A stretch of DNA of 64,000 bases, from assembly GCF_014633365.1 (NCBI RefSeq), contig NC_068340.1:18145879-18209878 (forward strand). The letters are read 5' to 3'. Positions 1-13,021 of the stretch are shown one piece after another (within the stretch, counting starts at the first letter, position 1; each line of letters starts with the position of its first letter). Made by a program: the position numbers and the translations under genes. The notes under the pieces are model-generated. The model did not search any database, was not told where the DNA came from, and worked only from the letters and a program-made list of their open reading frames with translations. This stretch comes from Diospyros lotus (lineage: Eukaryota > Streptophyta > Magnoliopsida > Ericales > Ebenaceae).

Positions 1-1000
1 CCTTTGATGCATGGAAACGTCAAAACGATGCTATTTTAGCATTTTCAAAATATTTCACATGTTGAAATGCCAAGAAAAACCAAAAACTTATTTTCGGGTC
101 ATTTCATAATATTAGAAAATTATTAAAAACTCATTTTCAATTTAGAAATGCGTTTCGTATCTCAAAGACCATGTTAGAGACTATTTTCGTCTCTAACTAA
201 AAACTTTTAGCCTTAATATGTTCTTCCTCCCTTCTTTTGTGAAAAGTTGAAAGCTCTTGAGTTCTCTTTAGTGCAATTGTCGTTATCCTTACATTTTCTC
301 AATCTTGTCGTGGTTTCATCATTCTATTCACTATGGTCATCCTTCCATCTTCTCAATCTCATCATAGTTCTACCGTTCTACCCACTGCTACTATCATTTT
401 GTCTTCCCGATCTCGTTGTGGTTTTACTGTTATGTTATTTTGTCCATCTTCGACCGACGACTGCAACTCCAAGCACTTTGACTGGGGATAAACAACTATC
501 TATCTTCTCATCTATATGTATATATATTACTATTCTTAACTTTATTTGAGTAAATTGTGAATGTATTATGTATATATATTTTGTGAATGCATGCATATAT
601 AAAACTATGATTTTATGAATTTATGTATATATATATATGTAAAGAAAGAGAATGATGATGGAGTGCAGAAGCTTTCATAAATTATATTATATTTACTTAT
701 TTTATTTCCTTGGATTTATTATTTATTTTTAATTATTAAGTCATGTTTCATGGATAATAGGACTTGTGTTTATGTTTGTTTGAATGGATGACGGAATTAT
801 ACTTATATTTGATTGAATAACTTTTTTTTTTATGATTTTCTATATTAAAATTATATTTACAAATGACCCCTATATTTTTTTTATTTACGTATTTTTCCCA
901 CATTTTATTAATTCTATTTTTTTTTTTTTTGGAATATGAGGTTTTTCCATTTCTATCTCATATCATATCTATTTCTCATTTCTATTTCTTTGCAACCTAA
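1..1000. other. AT-rich intergenic sequence, no gene seen
   Basis: Mostly A/T-rich with short poly-T runs and TATATA stretches. The open frame at 247-549 is Leu/Ser/Phe-rich low-complexity translation of pyrimidine-rich DNA and has no recognisable domain. The tandem array begins at its right edge. Confidence 0.6.
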
Positions 1001-2396
1001 GGGCTAACAACACTAATCTACTCATTACTCTGTCCTTTTGTGCACCTTTGAAATATTGAATATTAATTTAATCGTCAAAGTATACCTCAACGAACAAATA
1101 CCCTATGCTTGCAAGTGTCCAATGTGTGATGTTTTGACATATTGCAAAAGCGTTCCATGCCACCAATGCTTAAAATGGTTTGGAAATTGTTGACTAGGTA
1201 CCATTCAAGACTATATCCAGAATACACATCACATGAGAACTCTCAGTGAAAATCACACTCAAGCCATTCAAGATCAAGCTACATAAGCATTAACTTACAG
1301 GGGAAGTAAGGGGCTAACAACACTAATCTACTCATTATCCTATCATTTTCCCCACATTTGAAATATTAAATACTAATTTAATCGTCAGAGTATACCTCGA
1401 TGGACAAAAGCACTATACTCAAAGAGTCCAATCTGTGATGTTTTGACTTATTGGGAAAGTGCCACGTGTCACCAACATTTTAGTTGCCAAAGAAATAACC
1501 CCTAGAATGGTTTGGAAATTGATGACTAGGCACCATCCGAGACCATACCCAGAAGTCACATCACAAAGGGAGTCTTAGCAAAAATCAAGCTCGGGCCATT
1601 TAAGATTGGGCTACATAAGCACTAACTTATAGGGGAGGCAAAGGGTTAACAACACTAATATACTTGTTACTTCATCCTTTTGCTCTTTTTTGAAATATTA
1701 AATACTAATTTAACTATTGGAGTTACCTCAGGAGGACAAAAGCCCTATTCCTGTAAGAGTCCAACATGTGATATTCTAACTTATTGGGAAAGTGCCACAT
1801 GTTACCAATGATTTGGTTGCCAAAGGAATGGCCCCAGAATGTTTTGGAAATCACTACCTAGGTACCATCCAAGACCATTCCTAGAACTCACATCACAAAA
1901 TGAGTCTCAATGAAAATCACACTGTGGTCATTCAAGATTGGGCTACATAGGCACTAACTTACAAGGGAGGTAAAAGGATAACAACACTAATCTACTTGTT
2001 CCTCTGTCTTGTTGCTTGCTTTGAAATATTGAATATTAATTTAATTGTCAGAGTATACCTCAAGGGACAAAAGCCTTATACTTGTAGGAGTCTAACATGT
2101 GATGTTCCAACTTATTGGGAAAGTGCAATGGTCACCAACGATCTATTACACTAAATAGCTTGGAAATCACCAACTAGGTACCATCTTAGACCATATCCAG
2201 AAGTTACATCATAAAGGGAGTCTCAGCAAAAATCATATTCAAGGCATTCAAGATCGGGCACACTAATCTACTTGTTACTTTGTCCTTTTGCTTGCTTTTT
2301 AAATGTTAAATACTAATTTAATTGTTATAGCATACCTCAAAGTATAAAAATGCTATACTTGTTGGAGTCCAACTTGTGATGTTCCAATCTATTAGG
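1001..2396. repeat. Tandem array of ~310-335 bp unit, block 1
   Basis: The phrase GGGCTAACAACACTAATCTA recurs near 1001, 1309, 1645, 1976 and, shortened, 2258, giving a period of about 310-335 bp. Each unit also repeats a GTCAGAGTATACCTC-like stretch, ACAAAAGCCCTAT, a GGGAAAGTGCCACRTGTCACC segment containing a G-box-like CACGTG in some copies, and an ACATAAGCACTAACTTA segment. Copies are diverged by substitutions and small indels, so the array is old. No coding capacity is visible and I do not recognise the family. Confidence 0.85.
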
Positions 2397-5003
2397 AAAG
2401 TTGTAATACCCCGTTTCGGCATAAGGTGGCCGCAATTTAGATGAGTTTAAAATATCGAAAAATTAGTTTGATAGTAGTTATAAGTACCGAATCAACTGCA
2501 GGGAGTGTCTCAGAGTAAAATTATCTAAGGAAAATGATATGGTCTCGTTGATCGTTTCGAGATAGGATTTATGGTATCGAAAGAAATCGGATCGGAAACA
2601 GTTTTCAGTACAGCTAAAATACAACGGTTATTTAGGCTGCAAAAATCGAATTGTCGCAGGAGACTCCTAGAAAATCAACGGAACCCTAGGGGAGCTCCGA
2701 TTTTGCGTAAGGATCAACCCTTCAATGGTTTTGAGATGAAACGATGGCCCGGTGAAGACACTAGGGCGAAATCGTCATTTTCAACTAAGATTTGGATTAT
2801 TAATTATGAATTTTCAATATTGTAATGCAAATTAATTTGAGGTTTAAGGCCATAGTTGCAATTAGGGAATTATAATAGTGTAATAGGGATGAAATTTGGG
2901 ATTTAATGTATAATTTTTAAATTAATTATATAATTTTTATATATTAATGTAGTATATAATTATATATATGTATGTACGTAGTAGGCACATGTAGCAGACG
3001 CCTCTGCAATTCTAAACCCATTCCCTGCAAAACTAAATCCCATGCCTCTGCAAGCTTCGCCCATGCCTCTGCCAATTGTCTTATACCCTGTAACTCATTC
3101 CCTGCAACATTTGGAATTGCACGCCAAGAGTGACGTCCAAGGCTGATTTGGGGGCAGTGAAATGCCTATAAATAGGCATGAACCTTGGCAAAATGAGAAG
3201 CAGCAGGGAGATCGAGAGAGAGAGTTGAGTGAGAAAGGGAGCTTGGGCTGAGCATGGCCGAGAGAGAGAGAGTTACGCGAGAGAGGGAGGCAGATCGGTG
3301 GTTGAAGCGGAGGCCAAGCTTGGGATGGTCGAACTCGGCCATGGTAGTGAGCTCCAAGCGGCCATAGTTGACCCGCAAGTTCGAGCGAGGCTAGGCGATG
3401 CACGAGTAGGCATCGAAGGCGACCGGTAAGATGGCTGGTGGTGGCCGCAGCCGTGAAGACGGCTGGCGGAGCTGGAACCGTGGCCATGGCAGCTGTGAAG
3501 CTGCATTGCAGCAGTTGGGCCACGACGCAGTCGGCATCAGGGGCAGTATGGCGGCCTCCGGAAAGGCCGGGGGAAGTCGGCAATGGCGGTCGCGGTCGAA
3601 GGAGGCGACGGCAAGGCCGACAACGAGGCGGTGCGGTGGCTGGGCGAGGCTTGCTATGAGCGCATGGTGGAAGAAGAAGAAACAGGGGAGGGAGGTAAAA
3701 GAAGAAGAGAATGAGAAGAAGAGAAAAAAAAGAAAAAAAAAGAAAAAGAAGGAAAATAAAAAAAAGAGAAAAATTCTAAAAAAATGTCGAAAAAATAGAA
3801 AATGGATATTTAGTAATTTTTCAAAGATTTTGGCATGAAAAATGGTTCGAGCACACGTTTCGAGGATATGACACGCATATCGAGGAAGCCAGAGATGCTA
3901 AGTTAAGGTAAGTAAAATTTCTTAAAAAATTTCAAAAATTCAAGAATATTATTTTATGAATTTTCGTAGTGAAATATTTGTGAAAATATTATAGAAATAT
4001 TTAGTTTGAATTTATTGAGAAAAAAATAGGAAGAAATAGAGAGAAAAATAAAGAAAATGCAATAAATTATGGAAAAATAGGTTTTAATACTTATTCAAAT
4101 GGTGATTAGGATGCTTTGAGACTTAAGTTTGAGTAACTTATGCAAATTTTGAGGTTGGCATGCAAATCGAGGCGATGGATGAATTTCGAGGCAGGGCACG
4201 AATATTGAGGTAAGTGGTACTTCCCAACTGAATTTAGTTTTATGGAAAATGTTTGGTTTGTAAGTGATTTATGTTCCTTGAAAATGTTTTCATCATGTTG
4301 ACATGCTCGGATATGTATCCATCTTGTAGACTGCATACATGACATGCTATGAAATGCATATGTACACGTTGATATCATTGATCGCGCGCATTGAGGCCGC
4401 AGAGAGTATGAACTGGCACCGCTACTTTACCAAGAATGCCCCCAGACACCCCGGCTTCTAAAGAGGTGGCCGTAAGAATGGTAGATAGTATAAGGGGTGC
4501 AGTTGACACCTACGATGAGTAAGACATTGCATACACACATGATATAGCATTATGTAACCTTACTTAGATGATTCATCATCTAACTTGGGCTTTGCCCCTA
4601 GAATATTCAAACATTCCAGATGGAGATTGTAGCAGATAAGAGCATAAATGAGGCATGAAATGGCACTTAGCAGAGTCCATGAGAATGAAATGTATGTTAT
4701 GTAGCCTATATATTTAAGTTCTACTACTTTGAATTCTGAATGTTTTGAGGAATGTTGATATATATTCTTATGGTTAATGATGATGTAAGAATTGATTTAT
4801 GATCAATGTTAAGATATCAGGTTTCGATCATTGCTTCCGCATTTGATGTGTATAATGATTCTCTTTCGAGATTAATATATGAAAATTCTGGGATGGATAC
4901 GAGAAATGATGTGATTTAGCTTTAAATTTGAAAGAAAAAAATTACTGTCTCAGAAATTATCCCAAGTTATGACACGCCCGAGAAAGCGAGGCGTTACAAA
5001 AGT
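2397..5003 (+). mobile_element. Solo long LTR (Ty3/gypsy-like) with AAAGT target duplication
   Basis: The insertion starts TGTAATACCCCG at 2402 and ends CGAGGCGTTACA at 4998, so it has TG...CA ends and an imperfect terminal inverted repeat. It is flanked by a perfect 5-bp duplication AAAGT (2397-2401 and 4999-5003). It splits a repeat unit that rejoins exactly when it is removed. The 2597-bp body has a TATA box, a GC-rich stretch (3240-3680), purine-rich sequence and no retroviral genes. This fits a solo LTR left by LTR-LTR recombination. Very long LTRs with these ends are known in chromovirus (Tekay/Del-like) elements, but that lineage is an inference. Frames inside the GC-rich part (3095-3838) are composition artefacts. 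Confidence 0.85.
3167..3175 (+). promoter_or_regulatory. TATA box of the solo LTR
   Basis: TATAAATAG lies mid-element, followed about 30 bp later by purine-rich leader sequence, as expected for a U3/R boundary. It fixes the plus-strand orientation of the LTR. Confidence 0.6.
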
Positions 5004-5517
5004 GCCACATGTCACCAATGCTCTAGTTGTCTTAGGAATGGCCCCCAAAATGTTTTTGAAATCATTAACTAGGTACCATCACAAACCATACCTAGAAGTC
5101 AAATCGTAGAAGGACTCTCAAAGGAAATCACACTCGGGTCATTCAAGATTAAACTATATAAGCACTAAGTTATAAAAGAGGCAAGGGTTTAACGACCCTA
5201 ATCTCTAATCATTATTCTGTCCTTTAGCTTGCTTTTGAAATATTGAATACTAATTAAATTGTCAAATTATACCTTATGGGACAAAAAGCCCTATGCTTGC
5301 AAAAATCTAACATTTGATGTTCCGACTTAATGGGAAAGTGCCACATGTCACCAACCCTCTAGTTACTATAGGAATAGCCCTTGAAATGGTTTGGAAATTG
5401 CTGACTAGGAACCATCCGAGACCATACCTAAAAGTCATATCACAGAGGGAGTCTAAGAGGAAATCACACTTAGGCCATTCTTGATTGGACTAGATAAGTA
5501 CTAACTTATAAGGGAGT
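5004..5517. repeat. Tandem ~330 bp array, block 2
   Basis: The array resumes in register straight after the solo LTR (GTGCCACATGTCACCAATG) and runs for about 1.5 units before it is cut at AAGGGAG by the next insertion. Confidence 0.8.
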
Positions 5518-7598
5518 TAATATAATATTCTAGTATTTTGAGAATAATAATAATTAATTTTTTTATGTTTAAAATATTTTTTGACATCCATAAGAGATTA
5601 TAATTGAAAAAACTAATGGATTTAGAATTAGTGGGCTAAGTTGAAAAAGGAAAGGCTAAGTAAATGGCCTTAGAGTTAGTGGGTTAAGTTGAAAAAGAAA
5701 GACTAAGTAAATGGCCTTAGAGTTAGTAGGCTAAGAAAGTGGGTTTAAAATTAATGAACTAAATGAAAAAATAATCTATTCAAAAGAAGATTTAGTAGAA
5801 AATAATTAAGGTGACAAAATAATTAAAGATAGTGGGTGAAATAATTGAGAAATGTGAGAGACAAAGTAGGGTATGGATAAATAATTAAAGATTATGGGTG
5901 AGAATAATTAAAAAATGTGACAAAATAATTAAAGATAATGGGTGAAATAATTGAGAAACGTGGGAGGCAAAGTAGGGTGTGAACAAATAATTAAAGATAA
6001 TGAATAAAATAATTGAGAAATGTGAGAGACAAAGTAGGGTATAGACAAATAATTAAAGATTATGGGTGAGATTTAGTGGAAAATAATTAAGAAATGTGAC
6101 AAAATAATTAAAGATAGTGGGCCACTACAATTATGTTAAACTTAATTCAACCTTCTATAAATAGAGAAAACTTGAAAGGTTTGAGGACTTAAATTAGAAA
6201 GAGTAAGGTTGTAAGAAAAAAAGATTTGAGAGAGAGAGATTTGAAAAGGAGAAAGAAAGAAAATAGAAAAAAATAAAAAAATATATATAGAGAAAAATAC
6301 CAAAAATTCCTAGAAAAATCCTATAGACTAGGTTTAGTAGTTCGTGTGAAAATTTGTGGCAGAAGGCGTTGTTGGATACGCAAATCGAGACTTTGTCATA
6401 GTATAAAAAAATACCGAATTGCTCCGCTGGAAGGTGAGTTATCTTGAAAAATTCCAAAAATATGAGAATGATATTTTAGAATTTTTGATGATGAAATTGG
6501 AAGAGAAATGCATAATTGGTATTTATTATGGATTTTTTAGGCAATAGATGCTTGAAAATCAAAGAGAAAATGAGAAATAAATAGAATATGGATTCTAAAA
6601 ATTATGAGAAAATTTTTGGGGCTTAGGAATATTGTTTTAGGAATTATTATGAGGAGAAATTGAGAAAATTTTATGAGGAAGTATTTATTTCATAATCTTG
6701 AGGAAATAATAGGAGGAAATGGGAGAAATTAGGAAAATTAGAGAAAATTAGAAATCTAATTATCTTAAGTAATTATGATGCCCAGGGTACGTCAAGGTTC
6801 ATAATTGAGTACGATTAGAAGTCTGACGCGAATTTTGAGGCAAAATTACTCTAGGGGAAAAATTATCTTTTTGCAAGGTAAGTGGTCTATTTAACTGGAT
6901 TTAGTTTATGAAAATGGTTTGTAAGTGGTTCCACCCAAAAACCTGATTTTATGTAAATATTTTTATCATGTTGTCATGTCTTGGTGTGAACATGTCATGT
7001 AGATTGCATTTACATGTATTGATGACAAAGTGTGCATATGAGCATGATGAAATTCACGGTCATACGTTGCATGGGTTTGAGATTAGGTATTGGCATTATT
7101 GCTTTGCCAAGAGTGCACCCATACATTTCTGTCTGGCAGGGAGACTACAAAAATGGCAGGTAATCTTAAGGTGCGGTCAACCCAAACATGAGAGTTATAA
7201 TGTTATGTGCATTGCATTCATAAATATGCATTATATGATGTATTTTTACTTAGATGATCCATCCTCTAATGTAGGTCTTACCCTTGGAACATTCAAACGG
7301 TGTAGATTGTGTTTGTAGTGAAGGCACAGAAATAGAATGAGAAGTAATTTACCCAGGGCACTGTGGGTGCAAATAAAATGTTTTTTGCATTTAGTTTCCG
7401 TATCAGGATCCTATTATGTACCATTATGTTATGTCATGTTGAAAAACTTATGTTTTGTTTCAAGTCATGTTGAAAACTTATATCATGTTGCAAGTTATGT
7501 TGGAAAGACTTATGTTATGATGACGAATAATATTGTATTATTATTTATGTTGAGATGATCATGTAATATTATTAACATTTAAGGTATGTTGATGTTAT
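5518..7598 (+). mobile_element. Truncated LTR related to the 2402-4998 solo LTR
   Basis: This block interrupts the array. It shares organisation and patches of sequence with the first solo LTR: TATAAATAG at 6156-6164, a purine-rich leader, a GGTGAGTT followed by TTGAAAAATTCCAAAAAT stretch, and AAGGTAAGTGG followed by an ATGGTTTGTAAGTGGTT-like stretch. Clear TGTAA...TTACA ends are missing and about 120 bp of the array unit is also absent, so a deletion probably removed an end together with flanking array. The frames at 6968-7558 show no domain and lie in the LTR body. Confidence 0.6.
5640..6125. repeat. Internal direct repeats in the truncated LTR
   Basis: Two short repeat families occur upstream of the TATA box: GGCTAAGT...AAATGGCCTTAGAGTTAGT (5640-5740) and a roughly 100-bp unit containing AATAATTAAAGATAGTGGGTGA and GAGACAAAGTAGGGTAT, in about three degenerate copies (5818-6120). 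Their position suggests U3 repeats. Confidence 0.6.
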
Positions 7599-8640
7599 GA
7601 TCAAAAGCCCTATGCTTGCTAGAGTCCAACATGTGATGTTTTGACTTATTGGGTAAGTACCAAATGTCACGAACACTCTAGTTATTAAAGGAATGGCCCT
7701 TGGAATAGCTTGGAAATTGTCGACTTGGTATCATTTGAGACCATACCCAGAAGACACATCACAAAAGAAGTCTTAGCAAAAATAAAGCTCGGGCCATTTA
7801 AGATCAGGCTACATAAGCACTAACTTAAAGGGGAGGTAAAGGGCTAACAACACTAATCTACTCATTATTCGGCCTTTTACTCATTTTTGAAATATTGAAT
7901 ACAAATTTAACCCTTAGGGTATACCTTAGGAGACAAAAGCCCTATACTTGCAGGAGTCCAATGTGCGATGTTTTAACTTATTGGGAAAGTGCCACGTGTT
8001 ACCAACGGTCTGGTTGTTGGAGGAATGGCCTCGGGAATGGTTCAAAAATCACTGACTAGCTACCATCTAAGAATACTTAGAAGTCGCATCATAGAGAGAG
8101 TTTAAGCAGAAATCACTCTTGGGTCATCCAAGATTGGGCTACATAAGCACTAACTTAGAGGGGAGGTAAGGGGCTACCAACACTAATTTACTCGTTACTC
8201 TGTCCTTTTACTCGTTTTTGAAATATTACTAATTTAACTATTAAAGTATACCTAAGCGGACAAAAGCCCTATTCCTACAAGAGTCTAAGGTGTGATATTC
8301 TGACTTATTGGGAAAGTGCCACGTGTCACCAATGATTTGGTTGCTAAAGGAATGGCCCTTAAAATAGTTTGGAAATCGCCAATTAGTTACCATCCGATAT
8401 CATTCCCAGAAGTCAAATCACAAAGGGAGTCTCAACAAAAATTATGCTTGAGCCATTCAAGATTGGACTATAAAAGCACAAACTTATAAGGAGGGTTGGG
8501 GGCTAATAACACTAATCTACTTATTACTCTATCTTTTTGCTCGCTTTTGAAATATTGAACACTAATTTAACTGTTTGAGTATATCTTAGGAGAAAAAACT
8601 CCTATGCTTGCTAGAATCTAACGTGGATGTTTTGACTTAT
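7599..8640. repeat. Tandem ~330 bp array, block 3
   Basis: About three further array units are present, with GGGCTAACAACACTAATCTA near 7846, variants near 8170 and 8500, and CACGTG in the GTGCCACGTGTYACC segment. It stops at GATGTTTTGACTTAT, where the 20-kb inverted-repeat-bounded segment begins. Confidence 0.8.
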
Positions 8641-8642
8641 GG

Positions 8643-8693
8643 ATTATGCTACACGAACAAGCACTTTGACAATTTGGTTGACAACCTCAAATT
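8643..8693 (+). repeat. Left terminal inverted repeat of the composite segment
   Basis: It pairs with 28828-28878 in inverted orientation with four mismatches (positions 12, 19, 38 and 43). The shared core contains CACTTTGACAATTTGGTT. Confidence 0.75.
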
Positions 8694-8859
8694 AAATTAC
8701 AGATATATCCCTAAAGGCAATTACAAATCTACCCCTAGCAATATTGGCAAAGCCCGCCCATGGTGTTCCTCATTCTCTCTCTCTCTCTCTACCATTACTG
8801 CCCGATTTACAAGCTTAGACATTGCCTGTTTTTTGCTGGTAAGGATGCCGTTCCACCAT

Positions 8860-11277
8860 TGTAAAACCCGATGTTACTGGTGTTAAGAAAATGAGAAAAG
8901 AAGTGAGAAACTTCCGAAAATGCCCTTGTAAAAGTGAAGTATCGTTGAATATAATGGTGCCCTATGAGGGGGGCATTTTGGTAATTTGGATAGTAAAGTC
9001 TAATAAAGGATATTTTGGTAAATTAAAAATAATTCCTAGGTGGAATTAAGTATGTAAGTGAATTAAATTTCTATTTTTGTATTTATGTGGAGATAAATGG
9101 GATTAATAATTCACAAAGGGCATTTTGGTAATTTGGAGTGAAATTCCATAAAGGAATTAAATTATGAAAAATAGGGAAAATGATGAATATTCAATTATTT
9201 GAGAAAATAATTAATTTTCTCTAAAATGGTGGATTAATGTGGTGAAGCCACATGGATGGCTTTGATGGAAACTTAAAAGCCAAGGTTAGTGTCTAGGGAT
9301 GACACTTTGCAAAATCTTGTTCAAGTAAAATGGAGAGATTTAAATAAATACAAAAGAAAATGATATTAGTCTTTCAAGCATTTAATGATGAGGATAATTA
9401 TGGTGAATTAAATAAATCTAAAAAAAATGGGAAATTAATCACCCATTAATGTTTGGAAAATATGGAGATTTTATTAAATGGCAAAGAAATGATTTATGTC
9501 TCTCAAATGTGATAGAGTGAAATTAGTCAAATTAAATAAATAAGGAAAATGACTAATTTTGGGATTGGAAGAATTGATCCAAGGGTGGTGGATAGTTCTT
9601 GAAAAATCCAAGGGCTTGGATTTAAATGAGAAGAGCACATGGATTGTGTTTTCTCCAAGAGAGGAGATTGGTTTGTTTGAAATGGATGGTTGAGATTTAG
9701 TCTTCCTTAAGCACATGGATTGTGCTTTTAGTGAAGGACATAGATTCATTCTTGAAAATTGGAGATCTAATATAAAATGGCAAGTGAGGAAGACTTGTCT
9801 CCCTTTTGGCCATTTGTAGAAAGAATGGGAGAAGAAAAGAAGAAGAGTAAAGGAAGAAGATCAAGGCTTCTTTGAGTAAGAAAGTGGAAGCAAAAAGGCT
9901 CTTGGAAGTCAAAGATTGTGGGAGCTTCAAAGAATGGAAATAGGTAAAGGATAGCCCCATGGGATGGTGGCTTGCAAATTGTAAGTATGTGCTTAAACTT
10001 TTAAATGCGTGCATTGGTATGTTTTCTTTGTGTTCAAGGACCTATGGCCATGAGGTTGTGTGGGGTAGGGTAGATTAAAGCCTCAAACCAAGGTGGTTGT
10101 GAGGATGTGGAAGCCCTAACCATATTGCATACATGCATTTGGCATCACATATTATGTTTTTGTTCATACTTACTGTCTTGCACCCTTATTGAGCTTAATA
10201 GCTCATGGGGTTTTTACCCTCACATATAGGTTGTAAAGGCATGGGAAAAATCAAGACAAAGATGGAACGTCATGTGGAGGCATGGAAATGAATATTCAAG
10301 AGTATTGTATGGCTTAGGGAAGCCTATTTTGTTGCATTTGATTCATGTGATGTAATTTATTTTGTTGGTTATGGCTTGCTAAAGCTTAAGTCCATGGGTG
10401 CATTTTAGTTTTGGAATGTATGATTCTATTTTGAAAATGAGGTTTTGGCTTATGGCTTGTGGAGGCCGAAGAAATGATGTAAATCTCACTTTTGGTATGG
10501 GTTTTTGGAAGATCAAATGGGTTAAATAAAAGGGTTTTTGTTGGAAATGTGGTGCTTTGGTGCTTATTTTTGGAATGTGTAATTTTTGGAAAATTTGGGT
10601 TAGAAGTCCCAAAAGAAAAAAAAAAAGAAAAAGAAAATAGGGAAAAGTGAAGATGGTAGCAGCAGCTAGGGCCCGCAGGGGGCCACAGCGGCTATCAAAG
10701 AGGCCCAAGGCACACGGGTGCGCAGCAACAGGCAAGCGTGGGCCCTGGCGCGTGGGTGCGGCATGCACAGCCAGCCCACGCGGGCCAACAGGCCCTGCCG
10801 GCCAATTGTTTTTTAAAAAAATTAAAAATTTGAGATTTTTGGGGGTATTTCTTAATTGATTTTGGGCCCAGGAGGAATTTTCAAAATAAAGGAATTTTTT
10901 GGGCATTTTTTTTGAGATAAATGCCGAATTTTTGAAAAATTGAAATTTTGAGTTTTTCCTCGAATTTTGAGAAAATCAATGGGTGATTGAAATGGTAAAT
11001 TTTATGGAGCCCGGTGGAATTCTTGGGAAGAAGATTAATTTAAGTAATTAATGGTGGTTGGGCAAACTTAATAGAAATTAATTAGCCAAGTGTGGTATGA
11101 TTAAAGCTCAAATTTGCTAGTGGATCTTGAGGTTGAGGGAAGGGAAGAATGAAGTCTAGTTCCCACCTAGAGTGTTTCGTGTTGAAACATAGTCTGCCCT
11201 TCACGAATGGCCGAGCATGTGAGCAGTTATGGTGATTAATCACGAGTGACACCCGTATGTGGGAACGAGGCATCACA
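8860..11277 (+). mobile_element. Second full-length solo LTR, same terminal signature
   Basis: It starts TGTAAAACCCGATG at 8860 and ends ACGAGGCATCACA at 11277. This terminal signature is close to the 2402-4998 LTR, which ends GCGAGGCGTTACA. The 5-bp flanks are ACCAT (8855-8859) and TCCAT (11278-11282), a one-mismatch target duplication. It is 2418 bp, has a TATAAAAT near 9770 and a GC-rich patch (10650-10800), and contains no retroviral genes. The frames at 10379-10906 are antisense to the GC-rich patch and have no domain. Insertion into the composite segment post-dates that segment. Confidence 0.65.
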
Positions 11278-11282
11278 TCCAT

Positions 11283-12439
11283 TGTCGAGATCTCCTTTAC
11301 CCCTCATTCTAACTCTGACACTACCTGGTTTTTCAAGCTCAGATGCCACTCCACCATTACTGAGGTCTCTTCCATCTCACATTCTTTCTCACTTTTTCTC
11401 ATTGCGATGTTGTATTTGGCTTGAGTGTGAAGATAGGTTCAAGTCTTTCATGTTACCAGTTTACCACATGTTCACTTAATGATTAAGTAAAGTTCCTAAT
11501 CTGTGCTTTATATTTTATTTTTATTTTACTAGATTCTGGGCGACTGCTCTATCGTTTCTCTAGCCAGATTCGGGTGACATCGGGTAGTTTGGATCTGACA
11601 TCTCCCTTATGCATCTCTCTCTCTCTCTCTCTCACTAAGACATCTCTGGCAAGATTTCGATGATGCGCCTGGTCTGGATCTAACAAGTCCTAGACCTTCA
11701 GTCTGTTGCCGTCTTGGGTGCGTCTCCTATATCGATGGTGAGGCCGATCTCTTACACTGTAACAACCTTCTACACCCATGAAATTTAATTTGTTATTTTT
11801 TATTTGGCATTAGATTTTGTTGATATTATGTTCAGTTGTTAATTTTTTTCAGAGTTGATGTTAATTTCTATTTAATAGTTGTTAAAATAAAAAATTAGTG
11901 ATGTTAGCTAACATGAGTGATGTTAAATAAAAATTAGAATAATTTGCTTACTTTGAAATTAGAATAGCTAACAACGAATTAGTGATGTTTCTATAATCCT
12001 TTGCTTGCTCTAGAATACTTAGATCTTAGAGGTTTGTTTGCAAAGTTGAGGTTTGTTGTTAATGTATTTTTTTTGTTTAGGGTTGCTGTGATTAGTTTGC
12101 TGTTAAGGTTCATGTGAATAGAAATTTTAGTTGCTTTGATTTTTTTATTTTTGTTGTGGTTTGTTTATGTGAATAGTTTTTTTGTTGTTGAAATTGTTGT
12201 GAGTTGTTGCTGTGAACAGAATTTAATTTCTAGATTTTCTTACCGATAATCAATTCTATTTAAGAAGATGAAGGAAACAAAGAATGAGTGACATAGGTAT
12301 GTTTGTCTTTTTTCTCCCAAATCTGGCACATCTTTCTCAGAATAAAACATATAAAACAAGAAAAACAGAATGTATGTGATAATGCAAATTATATAGCTAA
12401 CATTATATTCTCATACGATTGTACCTTTTTTTTATCTAG
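11283..12439 (+). other. Leader-like sequence upstream of the FAR1-type pseudogene
   Basis: Pyrimidine-rich and CT-microsatellite sequence (11616-11635) gives way to T-rich, intron-like DNA. It looks like the 5' untranslated or promoter part of the gene downstream. No ORF of interest is seen. Confidence 0.3.
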
Positions 12440-12832
12440 AAAATCATATTGTACTTACGAAATCATTTGAAGATAATGAGGAAACTTTCATTGTTAATGA
12501 GGAAAATATCGAAGATAATGAGTGTCCTACGTTAAATGATGAACTGCCAGGAGAAGACAATGATCTTCTACCTAAGGTTGGAATGAAGTTTAATTATGAG
12601 AATGAAGTTTTTGAATTTTACAAAAGATATACTTACCATGTTGGTTTTCCTATTAAAAGAAGGAATTCGAAAAAGGGTGATGATGGGGTGGTGCGATATG
12701 TGGGATATGCATGTAGTCGAGAATCAAAAAAATATTAAAGCTAGCACCTCTTTGAAGCCTCAACCAACTATGCAGTTGGGTGTAAAGTTAGGATAACAGC
12801 ATGTTCAGATGTTTTAGGAACATGGCGAATAA

Positions 12833-13021
12833 GCATGGAACATCTTGAGTATAACCATAAAACAAGTCCAACCAAATCTAGGTTATATTGAAAAAGCATG
12901 GTACATCTTGAGCATAACCACAAAACAAATCCAACCAAATCTAGGTTATATTGAATAAGCATGGTACATCTTGAGCTAACCATAAAACAAGCCCAACCAA
13001 ATCTAGGTTATATTGATGCAA
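12833..13021 (+). repeat. Three tandem 63-bp copies inside the FAR1 zinc finger
   Basis: Copies begin at 12833, 12896 and 12959, each starting GCATGG and carrying CATCTTGAG and CCAACCAAATCTAGGTTATA. The unit encodes the histidine half of the FAR1 zinc finger (HLEYNHKTSPTKSRLY). 63 bp is 21 codons, so frame is kept between copies 1 and 2, but TGA at the copy ends and a 1-bp loss in copy 3 prevent read-through. Confidence 0.9.

Noticed and set aside
1001..2396. CRISPR-like or LTR-pair interpretation of the repeated units
   Set aside because: Units are over 300 bp, adjoin without spacers and are diverged, in a plant nuclear context. A plain tandem array explains them.
3095..3838. Overlapping ORFs of 66-162 codons on both strands in GC-rich sequence
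   Set aside because: They lie in the solo LTR's GC-rich and purine-rich leader region, are Ala/Arg/Lys low complexity, and have no domain.
10379..10906. 175-codon minus-strand ORF
   Set aside because: Antisense to GC-rich and A-rich parts of the 8860-11277 solo LTR, with Phe/Leu-rich low-complexity ends and no domain.
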